64,000 nt of DNA from Dendrolimus kikuchii. Its lineage: Eukaryota > Arthropoda > Insecta > Lepidoptera > Lasiocampidae. Positions 1 to 10,403 of the stretch are shown here, piece after piece (position 1 is the first letter of the stretch; each line of letters starts with the position of its first letter). The notes below the pieces were generated by a model. That model made no database searches. It was not told the origin of the DNA and worked only from the letters and a program-made list of their open reading frames with translations. Position numbers and translations under genes: made by a program. The DNA lies in NCBI GenBank assembly GCA_019925095.2, contig CM034389.1:2750001-2814000 (forward strand), written 5' to 3'.

Positions 1-71
1 GACCCGTGTGACACGCCACAAACTATTGCCACCGAAACTAAAAGATCAAATATACAAATCTGTCACACGAC

Positions 72-402
72 AAGAGAGTGTCGGGGTGAAGGTAAGGAAA
101 GGAATGCTCCGGTGGTTCGGGCAAGTGGAAAGAATGCATGATGAAAGAATGACTAAACAGATATACAATGCAAAAGTGGATGGATGCAGAAGTCGTGGAA
201 TGCCACGACATACCTTACATGATCAAATTGATCGTGTACTAGCAGAAGGTGATGTCAGGAGCCTTAAGAACAGACGAGCGTGCATGACAAGAGTTATGAA
301 TGTCAAAGAAGCAAGTGAGGTGTGTAAGAATAAGCCTGAATGGCGCTCTGTTGTTCGTGCATACCCCGCAAGGGAACTGACGTGAAATTATGTATGTATG
401 TA
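72..402 (+). mobile_element. RTE-like LINE, 5'-truncated copy 1
   Basis: This is the last ~100 codons of an RTE-like LINE ORF2, ending AYPARELT and a TGA stop, then a (TATG)n tail. The segment shows GMLRWFGQVERM and the RGMPRH basic stretch shared by 12 other copies in the window. The 11-bp target duplication TGTCACACGAC lies at 61-71 and 403-413, so the insertion is bounded precisely. The open frame that begins upstream at position 8 is a chance extension into flanking DNA. No RT catalytic domain is present, so the copy is dead on arrival. Confidence 0.85.
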
Positions 403-604
403 TGTCACACGACTAGACATGTCCTAAATGTTGGGGCACTAAAGTGATAGTAATCAAAATAACGATTCCAGCATGGGTCTACCACGTCAGTTTGCAGATT
501 ATGTTACGAGTTACATTATTGTCACTCCTTAGTATTGTTCTTCTCCTAATGAGTTCCTTAAGCTCTTTCATCTAAAATAACACGGGTACACAACGTTTCA
601 TATT

Positions 605-1230
605 TACTAGGGTCGGAAAGCATGAAAGTGACATCGAAAGAAGAGTAATTGCAGGTAATAAGGTGAATGGAGCGCTAAACTCTTTTATGAAAAGCCAAAA
701 GTGTCTGTAAAGGCACTTTTGGCTGTCTATCAAGGAGTGTTGGTGCCAACACTAATGTACGGCAGTGAAAGTTGCGTGTGGCAGAAGAAGCATGAAAGTA
801 GAATAAATGCAGTTGAAATGAGAGCTTTGAGAAGTATATGTAAGGTAAGCATGAATGATATGATACGGAATAGTGTAATAAGAGAACTTTGTGGATTGAA
901 AGAAGATGTAATAACAAGAGTTGCAAAAGGAATGTTAAGGTGGTTTGGGCATGTAGAGAGGATGGATAAAAATAGAATCACAAAACAAGTGTATGACAGT
1001 ATTGTGAATGATAAAGTTGGTATCGGTAGACCACGACGTACACACCATGATCAAATAACAGAAGTGTTAAAACGAGATCAGATAAAAAGCATATTAAATA
1101 AACGTGTATGTATGAAGAGGTTAATGAAAGTAAACGAAGCGAAAGTTGTCTGTCAGGATCGTCGCAAGTGGAGATCTATAATCTCTGCCTACCTCCATGG
1201 GAAAAAGGCGTGATAACATGTATGTATGTA
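605..1230 (+). mobile_element. RTE-like LINE, older subfamily, copy 2
   Basis: A diverged relative of the other RTE-like copies. The open frame from 701 to 1213 carries VLVPTLMYGSES, GMLRWFGHVERM and a C-terminus ending HGKKA, followed by a short (ATGT)n tail. About 100 bp upstream is still recognisable (SDIERR-like region) but frameshifted. Candidate target duplications are imperfect: AACGTTTCATA near 592 and AACATTTCATC near 1230. Both this and the protein divergence suggest an older insertion than the near-identical copies elsewhere. Confidence 0.75.
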
Positions 1231-1421
1231 ACATTTCATCTTGTATTTGGTATTTAGATAATGAAATTCTGTCTGCATTAGTCATACTCCTTCAACAGAT
1301 TAATTGCACTGGCAATTTCAATTAGCAAATCTAAACTAGGTCCTTTGAGAACAAAGTTACTAAGTCCATCAGATCGCTATGCATACCTAATGAGTGGATG
1401 TGGCCGCGCTCAATTCCGATT

Positions 1422-1493
1422 TCAATCAACGCCAAATTTGAAGCGCTTTTGGGGAGAGACGACGCTGGCCAGCTCCTGTGCTTTGGGTCTTTG
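1422..1493 (-). CDS. possible last coding exon of an unknown gene
   Basis: A 24-codon minus-strand frame starts after a CTTCAG acceptor at 1494-1496 and ends in TGA at 1422-1424. It reads QRPKAQELASVVSPQ and then KRFKFGVD, which is protein-like in composition and codon use. The polypyrimidine tract is only fair. No partner exon or AATAAA was found, so this is a weak candidate that may be chance or an old repeat. Confidence 0.22.
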   Translation of the reverse strand, partial: QRPKAQELASVVSPQKRFKFGVD

Positions 1494-1752
1494 CTGAAGC
1501 GCCGAGTTAGAAAATTACTGGTGAGTGTAGATTGTACAAATTAGTAAGCGGGCATAGATCCGCAAAGCAATTATCAGAGAATAAGAGCTGATGCTCGTTT
1601 AGAAACTGCACTTACTCTGAGCTTATTTCTTCTATTAGAATGCCGATCTAACATTTTAGTACATTTAATTGTAGATTATGATTCTGGCACAATAATTAAA
1701 GTCTAACGGACGCTGAAGATCGACCTTCACCCATCTGATAACCAGATGATAC

Positions 1753-2265
1753 TGTTACAACTTAGGTTCCGACAAAGACAAATTCCACGTACAGATCTGT
1801 AAAACCACATTTTATTACCTGTCGGCATTCGAACTACTTATAATCCTTTTATGATCGCATTCTTTTGTTCACTTATTTATTTGGCATACGTTTCTAGTTA
1901 TTGTAGAGAACAGACTATTATCCTATTGTACTCGTTTACGGCCGCTCAGGAGCGTCATTAGTCATGTGTTGCGGATTATAAGTACAAGCTAATTCTAGGA
2001 AATTATGTCGACGTTGCCGTGCGGGCATATTTGCATTTGTGAAGTATAAAACGATGGCCTGATTGAGAGAGGGGGGTCAATTGAGCTACAACTTCGATCT
2101 AGGCGTGACGTGTGTACACTCGGGAATCTAATAGTGACGGACTTTGCACGTTTCATTGAATTACGACCTTCTGCATTACGTTTGGATTCGTTGCGTTCGG
2201 TTATATTTGTCCCTTTGTTATACGTGTTTGTATAGTTCTAATTCCAGTCCCGCAAACTCGTAAAA
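1753..2265 (+). mobile_element. solo LTR, copy A (TGTTAC family)
   Basis: The copy begins TGTTAC and ends GTAAAA, a decayed form of the family end GTAACA. It is flanked by 4-bp duplications ATAC at 1749-1752 and 2266-2269. It aligns along its length with the copy at 41351-41835, including the GAAGTATAAAACGA TATA region and the ATACGTGTTTGTATAG segment near the 3' end. No internal retroelement sequence adjoins it, so LTR-LTR recombination is the simplest origin. It is the sense-oriented relative of the minus-strand copies at 31.9 and 46.0 kb. Confidence 0.75.
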
Positions 2266-2650
2266 ATACATATTGTTCATCAAATTGTATTGATTTGTAT
2301 ACATTGTTAGCTTGCCAATCCCTGGCTCCTACTTCATTTCATAAATCCTACTTCATTTATATAGCTGTTCGCTCCACTCTCTTATACCCATACTATCTTT
2401 TGTAAAAAGTTTTTATCTAGCCAAGCACGTAAGGAATTTATGGAGATATGACGCAGTATAAAATTTTAGTACATCATGACATTATTATAACTATAATACT
2501 ATTTTTCTTTCTCTTTATTGTGTCTTTGTCTTGCTGAGTATACACCGTTTATACAACTCCATTAATTCTTCGAAAAGTAATTGTGAACATATTCCTGTAC
2601 AAAATTTATTAAAAAAAAAAATAGTTTGAGGTAATCAATTTTTAGCTAGA
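2266..2650. other. AT-rich stretch, nothing supported
   Basis: AT-rich DNA with poly-A/T runs and no coherent frame, splice pair or recognised repeat. Confidence 0.5.
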
Positions 2651-2730
2651 CATGTTGCTGGGGAGTTTCTTGCCGCTTCTTCTCCTTAACAGCAATAACA
2701 CGTTGCGAAGCGATGTACATAGACTAGGAA
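2651..2730 (+). repeat. LINE 3' UTR fragment (TTGCCGCTTCTTCTCC family)
   Basis: Contains GTTGCTGGGGAGTTTCTTGC, the TTCTTCTCC stretch and ACACGTTGCGAAGC. The same module occurs at 35905-36010, 37050-37120 (minus) and 57880-57960. At the latter two plus-strand sites it belongs to poly-A-tailed insertions, so it marks a retroelement 3' UTR. Confidence 0.55.
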
Positions 2731-2796
2731 GTAAAATTAAATTTTAACTTAAATGTATGATCAAGTGTTCTCCAGTGCTCTGTGTGTCTGTGTTTT

Positions 2797-3030
2797 CCAG
2801 GTGGTCGGGCATTTGCCCGACTGGATGGCTACCACCCCTGGTCTAAAGTATGTCGCCATAACAACCTTGAGTTGTGTTCCGGCATTAGTGACCAGGTTCC
2901 AGTCTCCCTTAAGAGAGCAGCAGCGCATTTGTAGCAACTTTGGTGTTGCAATCGTCCATAGGCGATGGTCATCGCTTTCCTTCAAGTGGGCCATCTGCCT
3001 GTCTGCTGATCTCCTGCAATAAAAAAAAAA
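2797..3030 (+). repeat. S1 repeat copy 1 (5' boundary at CCAG)
   Basis: 3' two-thirds of the S1 repeat, starting exactly at CCAGGTGG and ending CTCCTGCAATAAA plus poly-A. Copies at 12893 and 59333 start at the same internal base. Confidence 0.8.
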
Positions 3031-3268
3031 GATAAAGTTGGAAATGTTTTGAAGTTTTTCTTCGTTAATACTTCAAACGACGGGTTTCAAAGCTTAAATA
3101 TATTATAACAATATAAACATATGAAATGTGACGTCACGAAATTTAGAATCCCACCCACCCCTTGTCACACTGTTTCACTTATACTGCCTATAAACTGCAC
3201 ACACACACACATACTTTTTTGCTTACGTCACCGACTTCAATAAATATGTACATATAAGTTTTATTAAG

Positions 3269-3932
3269 TGAATGAGTTTGTATATCTTGGATGTGCTTTT
3301 AGCAGGGATGGAAGGTACACCGTTGATATAGAAAGAAGAGTAAATTTGGGGAATAGTTTGAATGGAGCGTTAGGTAAACTTCTAGGCGCTAAGAACCTCA
3401 GCCAGAAGGCCCAGCTCGCCATACACAACGCGGTGCTGGTACCTACGCTCACGTATGGAAGCGAGAGTTTTTTATTGAAGAGAGATCATGAAAGTACAGT
3501 AAACGCGGTTGAGATGCGAGCACTGCGCAAAATCTGCGGAGTGACGCTCGTGGACCGCGTTCGTAATATCGAAGTAAGAAAGAGCGCTGGTCTGAAAGAG
3601 AGTCTCGGGGTTAAGGTAAGGACTGGAATGCTCCGGTGGTTCGGGCATGTGGAAAGAATGCATGATGAAAGAATGACTAAACAGATATACAATGCAAAAG
3701 TGGATGGATGCAGAAGTCGTGGAAGGCCACGACACACCTTCCATGATCAAATTGATCGTGTACTAGCGGAGGGTGATGTCAGGTGCCTTAAGAACAGACG
3801 AGCGTGCATGACAAGAGTTATGAATGTCAAAGAAGCAAGTGAGGTGTGTAAGAATAAGCCTAAATGGCGCTCTGTTGTTCGTGCCTACCCCGCAAGGGAA
3901 CTGGCGTGAAGTTATGTATGTATGTATGTATG
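3269..3932 (+). mobile_element. RTE-like LINE, 5'-truncated copy 3, young
   Basis: The longest uninterrupted frame of this family in the window (3268-3909, ~213 codons). It begins at NEFVYLGCAFSRDGRY, passes AVLVPTLTYGSES and GMLRWFGHVERM, and ends AYPARELA with TGA and a (TATG)n tail. It covers only the region downstream of the RT palm, so there is no FADD motif. A perfect 14-bp target duplication, TAAGTTTTATTAAG, lies at 3255-3268 and 3933-3946. The intact frame and exact duplication indicate recent insertion. Confidence 0.9.
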
Positions 3933-4145
3933 TAAGTTTTATTAAGATTACAGTACTACATGCAACAATTATAAGCAATACAAAAGATTAGAACTTATAG
4001 CCGGACTACGTACAATGTATTGTAATAAAATTAAAACAATCCAAGTACCTATCAGTATCTTATTATTTAAAACACATTTTTAAACCCAAATCAGTCATAA
4101 GCTGAAAGCAAGTAAGCCCTAAGTAGCTTGTTTCGATTTTATAAA

Positions 4146-4593
4146 TCTATATACATAACAGAAAGTCGTGTTAGTTACAGTATTTATAACTCCAGAACAG
4201 CTATACCGATTTGGCTAAAAATTGGTGGGGAGGTAGCTTAGAACCAGGAGACGGACATAGGATACTTTTAATCCCGTTGGAACCGGTAGGTGGCGCTGAG
4301 ATCGGGTTCTAGAATCCTCCTAATCACCTGGAGCGATTTTGGTGATTTTGTTTTTGTGTGTTTGAGTGGGTTCCCGGATGGTTTAGATTCGCAATTAGAA
4401 CCGGTAGGTGACGCCGAGATCGGGTTCTAGAATCCTCCTAATCACCTGGAGCGATTTTGGTGATTTTGTTTTTGTGTGTTTGAGTGGGTTCCCGGATGAT
4501 TTAGATTCGCAATTAGAACTGGTACGTGGCTCTAGGATCGGGTCCTAGATTTTTATTTTTTCAGAGCGGGACAAGGTCTGCCGGGGCCACTAG
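4146..4593 (+). mobile_element. Helitron-like non-autonomous element with internal 118-bp tandem
   Basis: Starts TCTATATA after an A and ends GGCCACTAG before a T, as expected for Helitrons inserted between A and T. Inside, a 118-bp unit (GAACCGGTAGGTGGCGC...) is tandemly repeated at 4280, 4398 and, as a partial diverged third, 4516. A copy without the tandem lies at 43112-43335. No Rep/helicase coding is present. Confidence 0.6.
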
Positions 4594-4746
4594 TTTTGTA
4601 TAAAGATAACTTTTTCTTCTTTAAATACAAAAGTACCATCATTTTTCATTCTTGAACCTTATATATTAGATATTAAAAGAAATAAACTAAACTATATTAT
4701 AAATAAAACTATACTTACAAAATAACATTAATCTATAAGTAAAAAA

Positions 4747-4971
4747 GTGGATGGATGCAGAAGTCGTGGAAGGCCACGACACACCTTCCATGATCAAATT
4801 GATCGTGTACTAGCAGAAGGTGATGTCAGGAGCCTTAAGAACAGACGAGCTTGCATGACAAGAGTTATGAATGTCAAAGAGGCAAGTGAGGTGTGTAAGA
4901 ATAAGCCTAAATGGCACTCTGTTGTTCGTGCCTACCCCTCAAGGGAACTGGCGTGAAGTTATGTATGTATG
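4747..4971 (+). mobile_element. RTE-like LINE, 5'-truncated copy 4
   Basis: Only the last ~69 codons (from DGCRSRGRPRH to YPSRELA), stop and (TATG)n tail. A perfect 13-bp duplication TATAAGTAAAAAA lies at 4734-4746 and 4972-4984. Confidence 0.88.
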
Positions 4972-4984
4972 TATAAGTAAAAAA

Positions 4985-5158
4985 TTGACTCCAAATCGCT
5001 GTCGGCGGGGATCCGCATTGGATGGCAATGCTGATACATTGCCCTAGATGCAAGCTTTTTGGTCACGCGAGACATCAATTAGACGCGTTGAGGTCTCGAT
5101 AGAGGTGAAGAGCTCCAGGCCCCCGCGGCCCCGGGGTCTCAACCCCGAAAGCCACAAG
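4985..5158 (-). mobile_element. REL-type LINE C-terminal fragment
   Basis: Decayed minus-strand copy of the family best seen at 38179-38739. The GPWRPEA-like, SREQK-like and IAIQCG-like segments can be followed through substitutions and shifts. It abuts the RTE copy at 4747-4984. Confidence 0.6.
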
Positions 5159-5520
5159 TACAAAAAAATATAATCTCATTTAACAATAACTATAATTGCG
5201 TTGAAAGTAGTAAACTCATTACTTTCAATAAGTAATCTGTAGGATATAATTTTGAAAAAAAAAAAACAATTCGGAGTAATACCTTTTGTAATATACAATA
5301 TACACCAAATGAACAACCCGTTCAATAAACAAATATACAACCCTTCTTTATAAAGTCCACCGAGAATAGTCCGGTATTTCCTTGTCTGTCAACACATCCA
5401 CAATATTGCCCGCAAGGGCTGACCCGGGAGAAAAATCGTTTATTTCTTCCCGAAAATTGTTTCTCTTCAACAGTTGAGACCGAAATTGATTTATGTCATT
5501 CCTTACTTCAATTATAAATA
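5159..5520. other. unassigned AT-rich stretch
   Basis: No frame, splice pair or recognised repeat is supported here. Confidence 0.4.
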
Positions 5521-5640
5521 ACTAGCCGCTCGGCGCGGTTAGAGTATAATACTCCCTGTTAACGTAGCTTTCCTTATAGTTATAATAAGTAAACATATAG
5601 TCTTTCTATAGAAATTCGGGACGCTTAATATACTACAAAA
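5521..5640 (-). mobile_element. Helitron-like 3' end, minus strand
   Basis: ACTAGCCGCTCGGCGCGG read from the other strand is a GC hairpin-like end followed by CTAG and T, the Helitron 3' terminus. The other end was not located. Confidence 0.4.
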
Positions 5641-5696
5641 TTAGGTGATAGAAAGGTAAATAATTTTAAGCTGTTCCTGTGTATCAAAATCATATA

Positions 5697-5728
5697 TCAT
5701 ATATATATATATATATATACATATATAT
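5697..5728. repeat. (TA)n microsatellite
   Basis: Short run of alternating TA/ATAC directly 5' of an RTE-like tail. Confidence 0.8.
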
Positions 5729-5732
5729 ATAC

Positions 5733-5868
5733 GAGCGTGCATGACAAGAGCTATGAATGTCAAAGAAGCGAGTAAGGTGTGTAAGAATAAGCCTGAATGG
5801 CACTCTGTTGTTCGTGCCTACCCCGCAAGGGAACTGGCGTGAAGTTATGTATGTATGTATGTATGTAC
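5733..5868 (+). mobile_element. RTE-like LINE, 5'-truncated copy 5
   Basis: Last ~37 codons from the RACMTRAMNVKEAS region through the YPARELA stop, with a (TATG)n tail. No clear target duplication, because the upstream flank is a TA repeat. Confidence 0.8.
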
Positions 5869-6389
5869 AAGAATTAATCCTGAAGAGCATCGAAGGGACT
5901 TCCTGCGAAAGGTAGTGCGCAGGAACATGACTGCGCAAGCATTCGCCTTTGATTGCCGGACTCACCGAAGCGAGGCTCGCGTGGCACGACCGAGAACTCT
6001 TCTTTTTCTTCTTAACTCTATAACTCTTCTCCTTTTTAATTCCTCTTCTGCAAGTAATGTAATCAACAGCACATCCCAATCCATCACTTTATTCACGTAT
6101 GTACACGTTTAGACTATCGAAAAATTGCAAAACCTATGAGGGCAGTGTGTCAAGTACGTGCAGTCTAGCGTATACTCGCACATTCTCGGGTAGATGTGTC
6201 ACGCGTTTAGAAAACTTCGCGGACGTGCCCTGCGCTGCGCTACGCTTCACTATATGTGCACCGGCCCTTACTGTAGGTTAAGATGTCATTATTACAATGT
6301 GCCGCTCTATCCTTAAGTCGCCATGCTAGCGAACCACTATTTACGTCCGCACTTGGCGGTGATGTAATGACTGATAACGCACTTACTTT

Positions 6390-7246
6390 CATCGGTCCTT
6401 AAATATCGAAGAATATTCCGAAATATTCTCGCATACTGCACCTACCATGTCAGGAATCGAACCCGGAACCCCTGCAGTGAGATAGGCCAGCATAGACCCT
6501 CAGCGAAACGTCATTCAATAAATACAGTCACCCAATTAAAACTGAAAGCATCCTAGGTTGTATTTTCATTAGTCTTTCCACCGATTATACACTGCTCAAG
6601 TTTAGATTTCTAATCTACTACTCAGGCCATTTCACAGCCCTACGTAGTTTACTGCTACCGTTATTGCGAGATTTCATCGGTCTTTAAATATCGAAGAATA
6701 TTCCGAAATATTCTCGCATACTGCACCTACCATGTCAGGAATCGAACCCGGAACCCCTGCAGTGAGATAGGCCAGCAAAGACCCTCAGCGAAACGTCATT
6801 CAATAAATACAGTCACCCAACTAAAACTGAAAGCATCCTAGGTTGTATTTTCATTAGTCTTTCCACCGATTATACACTGCTCAAATTTAGATTTCTAATC
6901 TACTACTCAGGCCATTTCACAGCCCTACGCAGTTTACTGCTACCGTTATTGCGAGATTTCATCGGTCTTTAAATATCGAAGAATATTCCGAAATATTCTC
7001 GCATACTGCACCTACCATGTCAGGAATCGAACCCGGAACCCCTGCAGTGAGATAGGCCAGCAAAAACCCTCAACGAAACGTTATTCAATAAATCCAGTCC
7101 CTTACCCAATTAAAACTGAAAGCATCCTAGGTTGTATTTACACTAGTCTTTCCACCGATTATACACTGCTCAAATTTAGATTTCTAATCTACTACTCAGG
7201 CCATTTCACAGCCCTACGCAGTTTACTGCTACCGTTATTGCGAGAC
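6390..7246 (-). repeat. three-unit tandem array (~285 bp) carrying a tRNA-like segment
   Basis: Three head-to-tail, nearly identical units start at 6390, 6675 and 6960 (285-bp period; the third has a few extra bases around 7100). Each unit holds, on the minus strand, GGGTTCGATTCCTG (an RNA polymerase III B-box) preceded by GTTTCGCTGAGGGTC, an A-box-like stretch in a SINE-like spacing. The spacer holds an AATATTC-rich palindromic region. It is a repeated SINE-bearing unit, not a cluster of functional tRNA genes. The low divergence between units implies recent duplication. Confidence 0.85.
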
Positions 7247-7499
7247 GAATGAAATGACAACGAAATAAACAGTATCGACTTTGCATAAAATGGAATTTAT
7301 TATAATAGAGCCATTTTGACATTGACGGATATACCTATATGTAAAGTTTCAATACTACACTCAAATACACTATACTTCGTTTTATAAGTTCACCAACTAC
7401 TTAATTAATGCATGTACATATATCAAGCTTTAATTATGGCCTTACCTTATCTTACTATTTATTATCTCACCATCGGTTGAATTTTGGCATTGCTTGTTA

Positions 7500-8110
7500 A
7501 CGCAGGGGGAATCTCTTTTCTTGTGACACACACAGGTCTTGGATACAGGGGAAGACCAGAAAAGCCGCCTAGTGCCGCGCGCTTCGTGTGCATGAGGAAC
7601 TCTTTCTCCAAACGGCAAACGGGATCTCCTCCATTAAAGGAGGGGGCTGGACAAACTACCCACTAAACCTATCTGGGTCCCTATGAGAGCATATATCTAG
7701 AATGTCCGGGATGTATAAAGTAGTTAAACTCTTCTGATAATCTAGTGCGCCGATTTGTTACTAAAGCCCGGGAAGCAGGGCCGTACCACTTCTTACAGTA
7801 CAGTGTACACTACTTACAGTAGTGGTGATTCCATCGATACCCCATAATTGGAGACCAGATACAAAAATATTTCTTTCGAACCCCCGTCCAATTAAATAGA
7901 CGAAAACTGTCTGCACCATCCTCTTCCTCGCTTTCTGGCGACCCCTTCTCTAAATCATTAAAATGACTCACAAAAAGCCGTCCCCTGCCAGTGAGAATGA
8001 ATTGCTCCCCAACGAGTCTACCGGCCCTAACTTTGCCTGGAGTAGCCTACGCAACGCCCTCCACGAGCGTATGAAACGCAAGTGGAGAGCACTGCACTCC
8101 AAATGACACA
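7500..8110 (-). mobile_element. R1-clade LINE 3' fragment (decayed)
   Basis: On the minus strand, AFHTLVEG at 8060-8090 matches the C-terminal AFHTLVEC of the intact ORF2 at 18.2-21.3 kb. About 430 bp further on is GGTTTAGTGGGTAG, the R1-clade 3' UTR signature also present near 18.0 kb. The coding part has stops and shifts. Confidence 0.6.
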
Positions 8111-8757
8111 TAAAGATGACAGAACGCGCTAATCAACATATGATGATGTTATGTTATGAGCAAGCAACTACTTAAACAATATAAGTAAGCATTATAATTT
8201 TGACCCATTCCGAATCAAAATTTCAGGAATCAAACGGTGTTTAAGACATAAATGTTTTATGACTAGTTTTATAATATACTAATATATGTGTACAGTAGTA
8301 GTAGTATATTGTGTGTGCGTGTTACTTAACCAAGGTTTTATACGCGAAAACCTGTAATTAGCTTCTGTATCAATTTCAAATGTTGTAAATGCCAAATTTT
8401 AACCGATAGTAAGACAAAACAGTCTGTAAGATATCGAAACCGGACTTTAAAGAAGTGAAACTCTCTTCATATTCTCCATCTAGACTACCAAGGCCCTTGG
8501 CGACCGACACCCCGCAACCTCATACAACCGGATTAGTTTTATAGGAACAGGCCAACAGAAGCCGCAGAAGGAGCCAACGCGATAATATCGAAGACAATCG
8601 AAAATCGCGGACAGGCCAACAAGAGCTGCTGTGACACCACACACATGAACGTAGGTCGAGTGGCCTTACACACCCGCGTCGGTCGTAGCTCGATGAGTGG
8701 AAGCCAGGGTTCAGAGCGAACTACTACATCTACGAAAAGAAGACAAGAAGACCATTT
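8111..8757. other. unassigned region
   Basis: No supported gene. 8450-8740 is less AT-rich and includes two copies of ACAGGCCAACA about 65 bp apart. No continuous frame. Confidence 0.4.
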
Positions 8758-9240
8758 TTATCCGAGCAGGAACGCAGAAAAATACAACTTTCTGCGGCTG
8801 AGCGGCTTGTCGTAAGAGGCGACCAAACAACCCATAATCAGGTGATAGGGTATTTGCTCGTCTGGATGGCTACCACCCACGATTTAGAGTATGCCGCCAT
8901 AACATTAACTTGTGTTTTTGTATTAGTGGCCAGGTTCTAGTCTCCCTTTAGAGTGCAGCACACGAACGGAAAGCTCTGGGGTCGATTCCAGACACCCAAA
9001 CCATGGTAAATAATAGAAAGTTCGTTTCCGAAATCTACCTTGCCACGAATTGAATCCGCAGCTTCTGCTTTCCAGCGAGTTCAGCCGGCTGACTTAGCCC
9101 GCTCAACCACATAGGCCGTCTAATTAGTCACATTGGTAGCACCTTTGCTGTTACAAATGTCCACAGGCGATGGTAACCGCCTTTCAGCAGATGGGCCGCC
9201 TGCCTGTCTGATGTAGCCATTAAATAAAAATAAAAAAATA
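8758..9240 (+). repeat. S1 repeat copy 2, split by a SINE
   Basis: The S1 5' half (8758-8956) and 3' part (about 9121-9240, ending in A-rich ATAAAAATAAAAAA) are separated by a tRNA-derived SINE on the opposite strand. The two halves join at the GCAGCA/...TTGTAGCACC position of intact copies. Confidence 0.7.
8957..9120 (-). mobile_element. tRNA-derived SINE, copy 1 (partial, nested in S1)
   Basis: Minus-strand copy with the tRNA-related head (reverse complement of GCTCAACCACATAGGCCGTC) and a decayed B-box. It shares the CTCTGGGGTCGATTCC body with the copies at 25.1 and 39.9 kb but lacks their 3' third. Position inside S1 shows it is younger than that S1 insertion. Confidence 0.7.
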
Positions 9241-9308
9241 AAAAAGTCAAGAAGACCCTTGTGTAAAGGAAGCAGCCAGTCTTTAACAGTTTTTATTAGT
9301 ACATTACA

Positions 9309-9314
9309 TTTATT
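9309..9314 (-). terminator. polyadenylation signal of the 9.3-13.4 kb gene
   Basis: AATAAA on the minus strand begins 7 bases past the stop codon at 9322-9324. Another AATAAA lies at 9292-9297. Confidence 0.6.
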
Positions 9315-9321
9315 TTTCATC

Positions 9322-9432
9322 TCATTCTGTTTTTATGTTTTCTGCTAATTTTAATAATATACATCTCAACAGACTAGCTAATGCCGGATAATTTTGTCCT
9401 AGAAGCGGAGTCCTCAGTTGTGGCACGCATAT
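9322..9432 (-). CDS. host gene, last coding exon (exon D) of unknown small membrane protein
   Basis: Begins after TTTTTTTTCAG (acceptor at 9433-9435) in phase 0 and runs 36 codons to TGA at 9322-9324. It starts ICVPQLRTPLL, continues GQNYPALASLLRCILL, and ends in the polar tail KLAENIKTE. The acceptor is a strong pyrimidine tract. An AATAAA follows at once, so this is the 3' end of the gene. It joins exon C in frame. Together with A-C it gives at least 121 residues from the Met in exon A, or at least 136 if the gene continues upstream. I do not recognise the protein. Confidence 0.72.
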   Translation of the reverse strand: MCVPQLRTPLLGQNYPALASLLRCILLKLAENIKTE

Positions 9433-9575
9433 CTGAAAAAAAATGACCAGTAGAAAAACTTTAATTCTGAATTTGGGGCTGTCGGAGGCTGAAACCATGC
9501 AGTGAGAAAGGGCTACGAACACACCCCAATACACTCAAAATAGCACGAGCGTTGTATAAACCCCCCGTGATTTGA

Positions 9576-9990
9576 GCACCACAATTTCTTTACAAGTACA
9601 CACACGTTATTTACAGTTCATACAAACACAACCAAATATAACAAGTTCAAATTGCAAAGCAGAAATTCGTAATAACATAAAGCACGCAGTCTATCGATGT
9701 GAGTTTCCCTTCCTAATGTACACTTAATGATATCTCAATCGCCGTTGGAACTCAACTGAATTTAACTTTCCGGGCTGGCCTTATATAGATATTCACAAAA
9801 TAAAATTCTCCAATAAAGTTGCATAGACTATCTATTGAATTTCTGACACTTCTAAGCTTTAATTATAAACAACACGACTTCTAAAAACTTGCAACGAAAA
9901 TGAACGACAGAACTATTTATAATGCCTTGCTCGAAGTTTGGCTATAAAGACAAAGGAATTAATAGGTTTTAACAATAGGTTCGCATTTGA
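9576..9990 (-). repeat. possible decayed LTR, relative of the TGTTAC family
   Basis: GTACACACACGTTATTTACAG and the following AACACAACCAAATATAACAAG resemble the start of the minus-strand LTR-like repeat at 52.24 kb. GTTGGAACTCAACT at 9740-9760 also has a counterpart there. Ends are not defined. It lies immediately upstream (gene sense) of exon D, in its intron. Confidence 0.35.
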
Positions 9991-10149
9991 CCTCGATGAT
10001 GCGATTCAAGATGGAGCAAGCTTACCTAGATAAATAACTGTTCACACGAGATTTAAGATATCTGGATTGTACTTTACAGGAAATATGGGCTCTGGTATTA
10101 CATTCCATTACTGTGCCATACGCAGAAGGAATGTGGAGGCGAAACGTTT

Positions 10150-10350
10150 CATTCGCACTGGTGGTGTTTTTTACTATGAAACGATGGCGTAGACCAGAAC
10201 GCCTTGTCGTCTGAAGATGGAATGGTGTAGGGGGAATTAATGATCGTTCGCACTGATGGTGTTTCCTTCAACTGTGAATCGATGGCCTATACTCTAGACC
10301 AGAAGGATTTGTCATCCAAAGATAGAATGTTGTAAGGGAAATTGATAAAC
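10150..10350. repeat. diverged tandem duplication (~100 bp x 2)
   Basis: TTCGCACTGGTGGTGTTT... and TTCGCACTGATGGTGTTT... start about 100 bp apart and align through GAAACGATGGC/GAATCGATGGC, TAGACCAGAA and GGAAATT-like ends. It is intronic to the 9.3-13.4 kb gene. Confidence 0.55.
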
Positions 10351-10403
10351 AACAGTTGATTAAATTTTAATATTTCGAAAACTAGCGCAAACAATCCGTT
10401 TTA

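Noticed and set aside
2753..3022. Open frames of 60-120 codons inside S1 copies
   Set aside because: They recur in every S1 copy in both orientations with different lengths and do not share a conserved frame pattern.
5855..6112. 85-codon plus-strand frame after an RTE tail
   Set aside because: The start lies in the (TATG)n tail, and the sequence has no recognisable domain.
6390..7246. Possible CRISPR-like array
   Set aside because: The units are 285 bp with no short spacers; the genome is eukaryotic.
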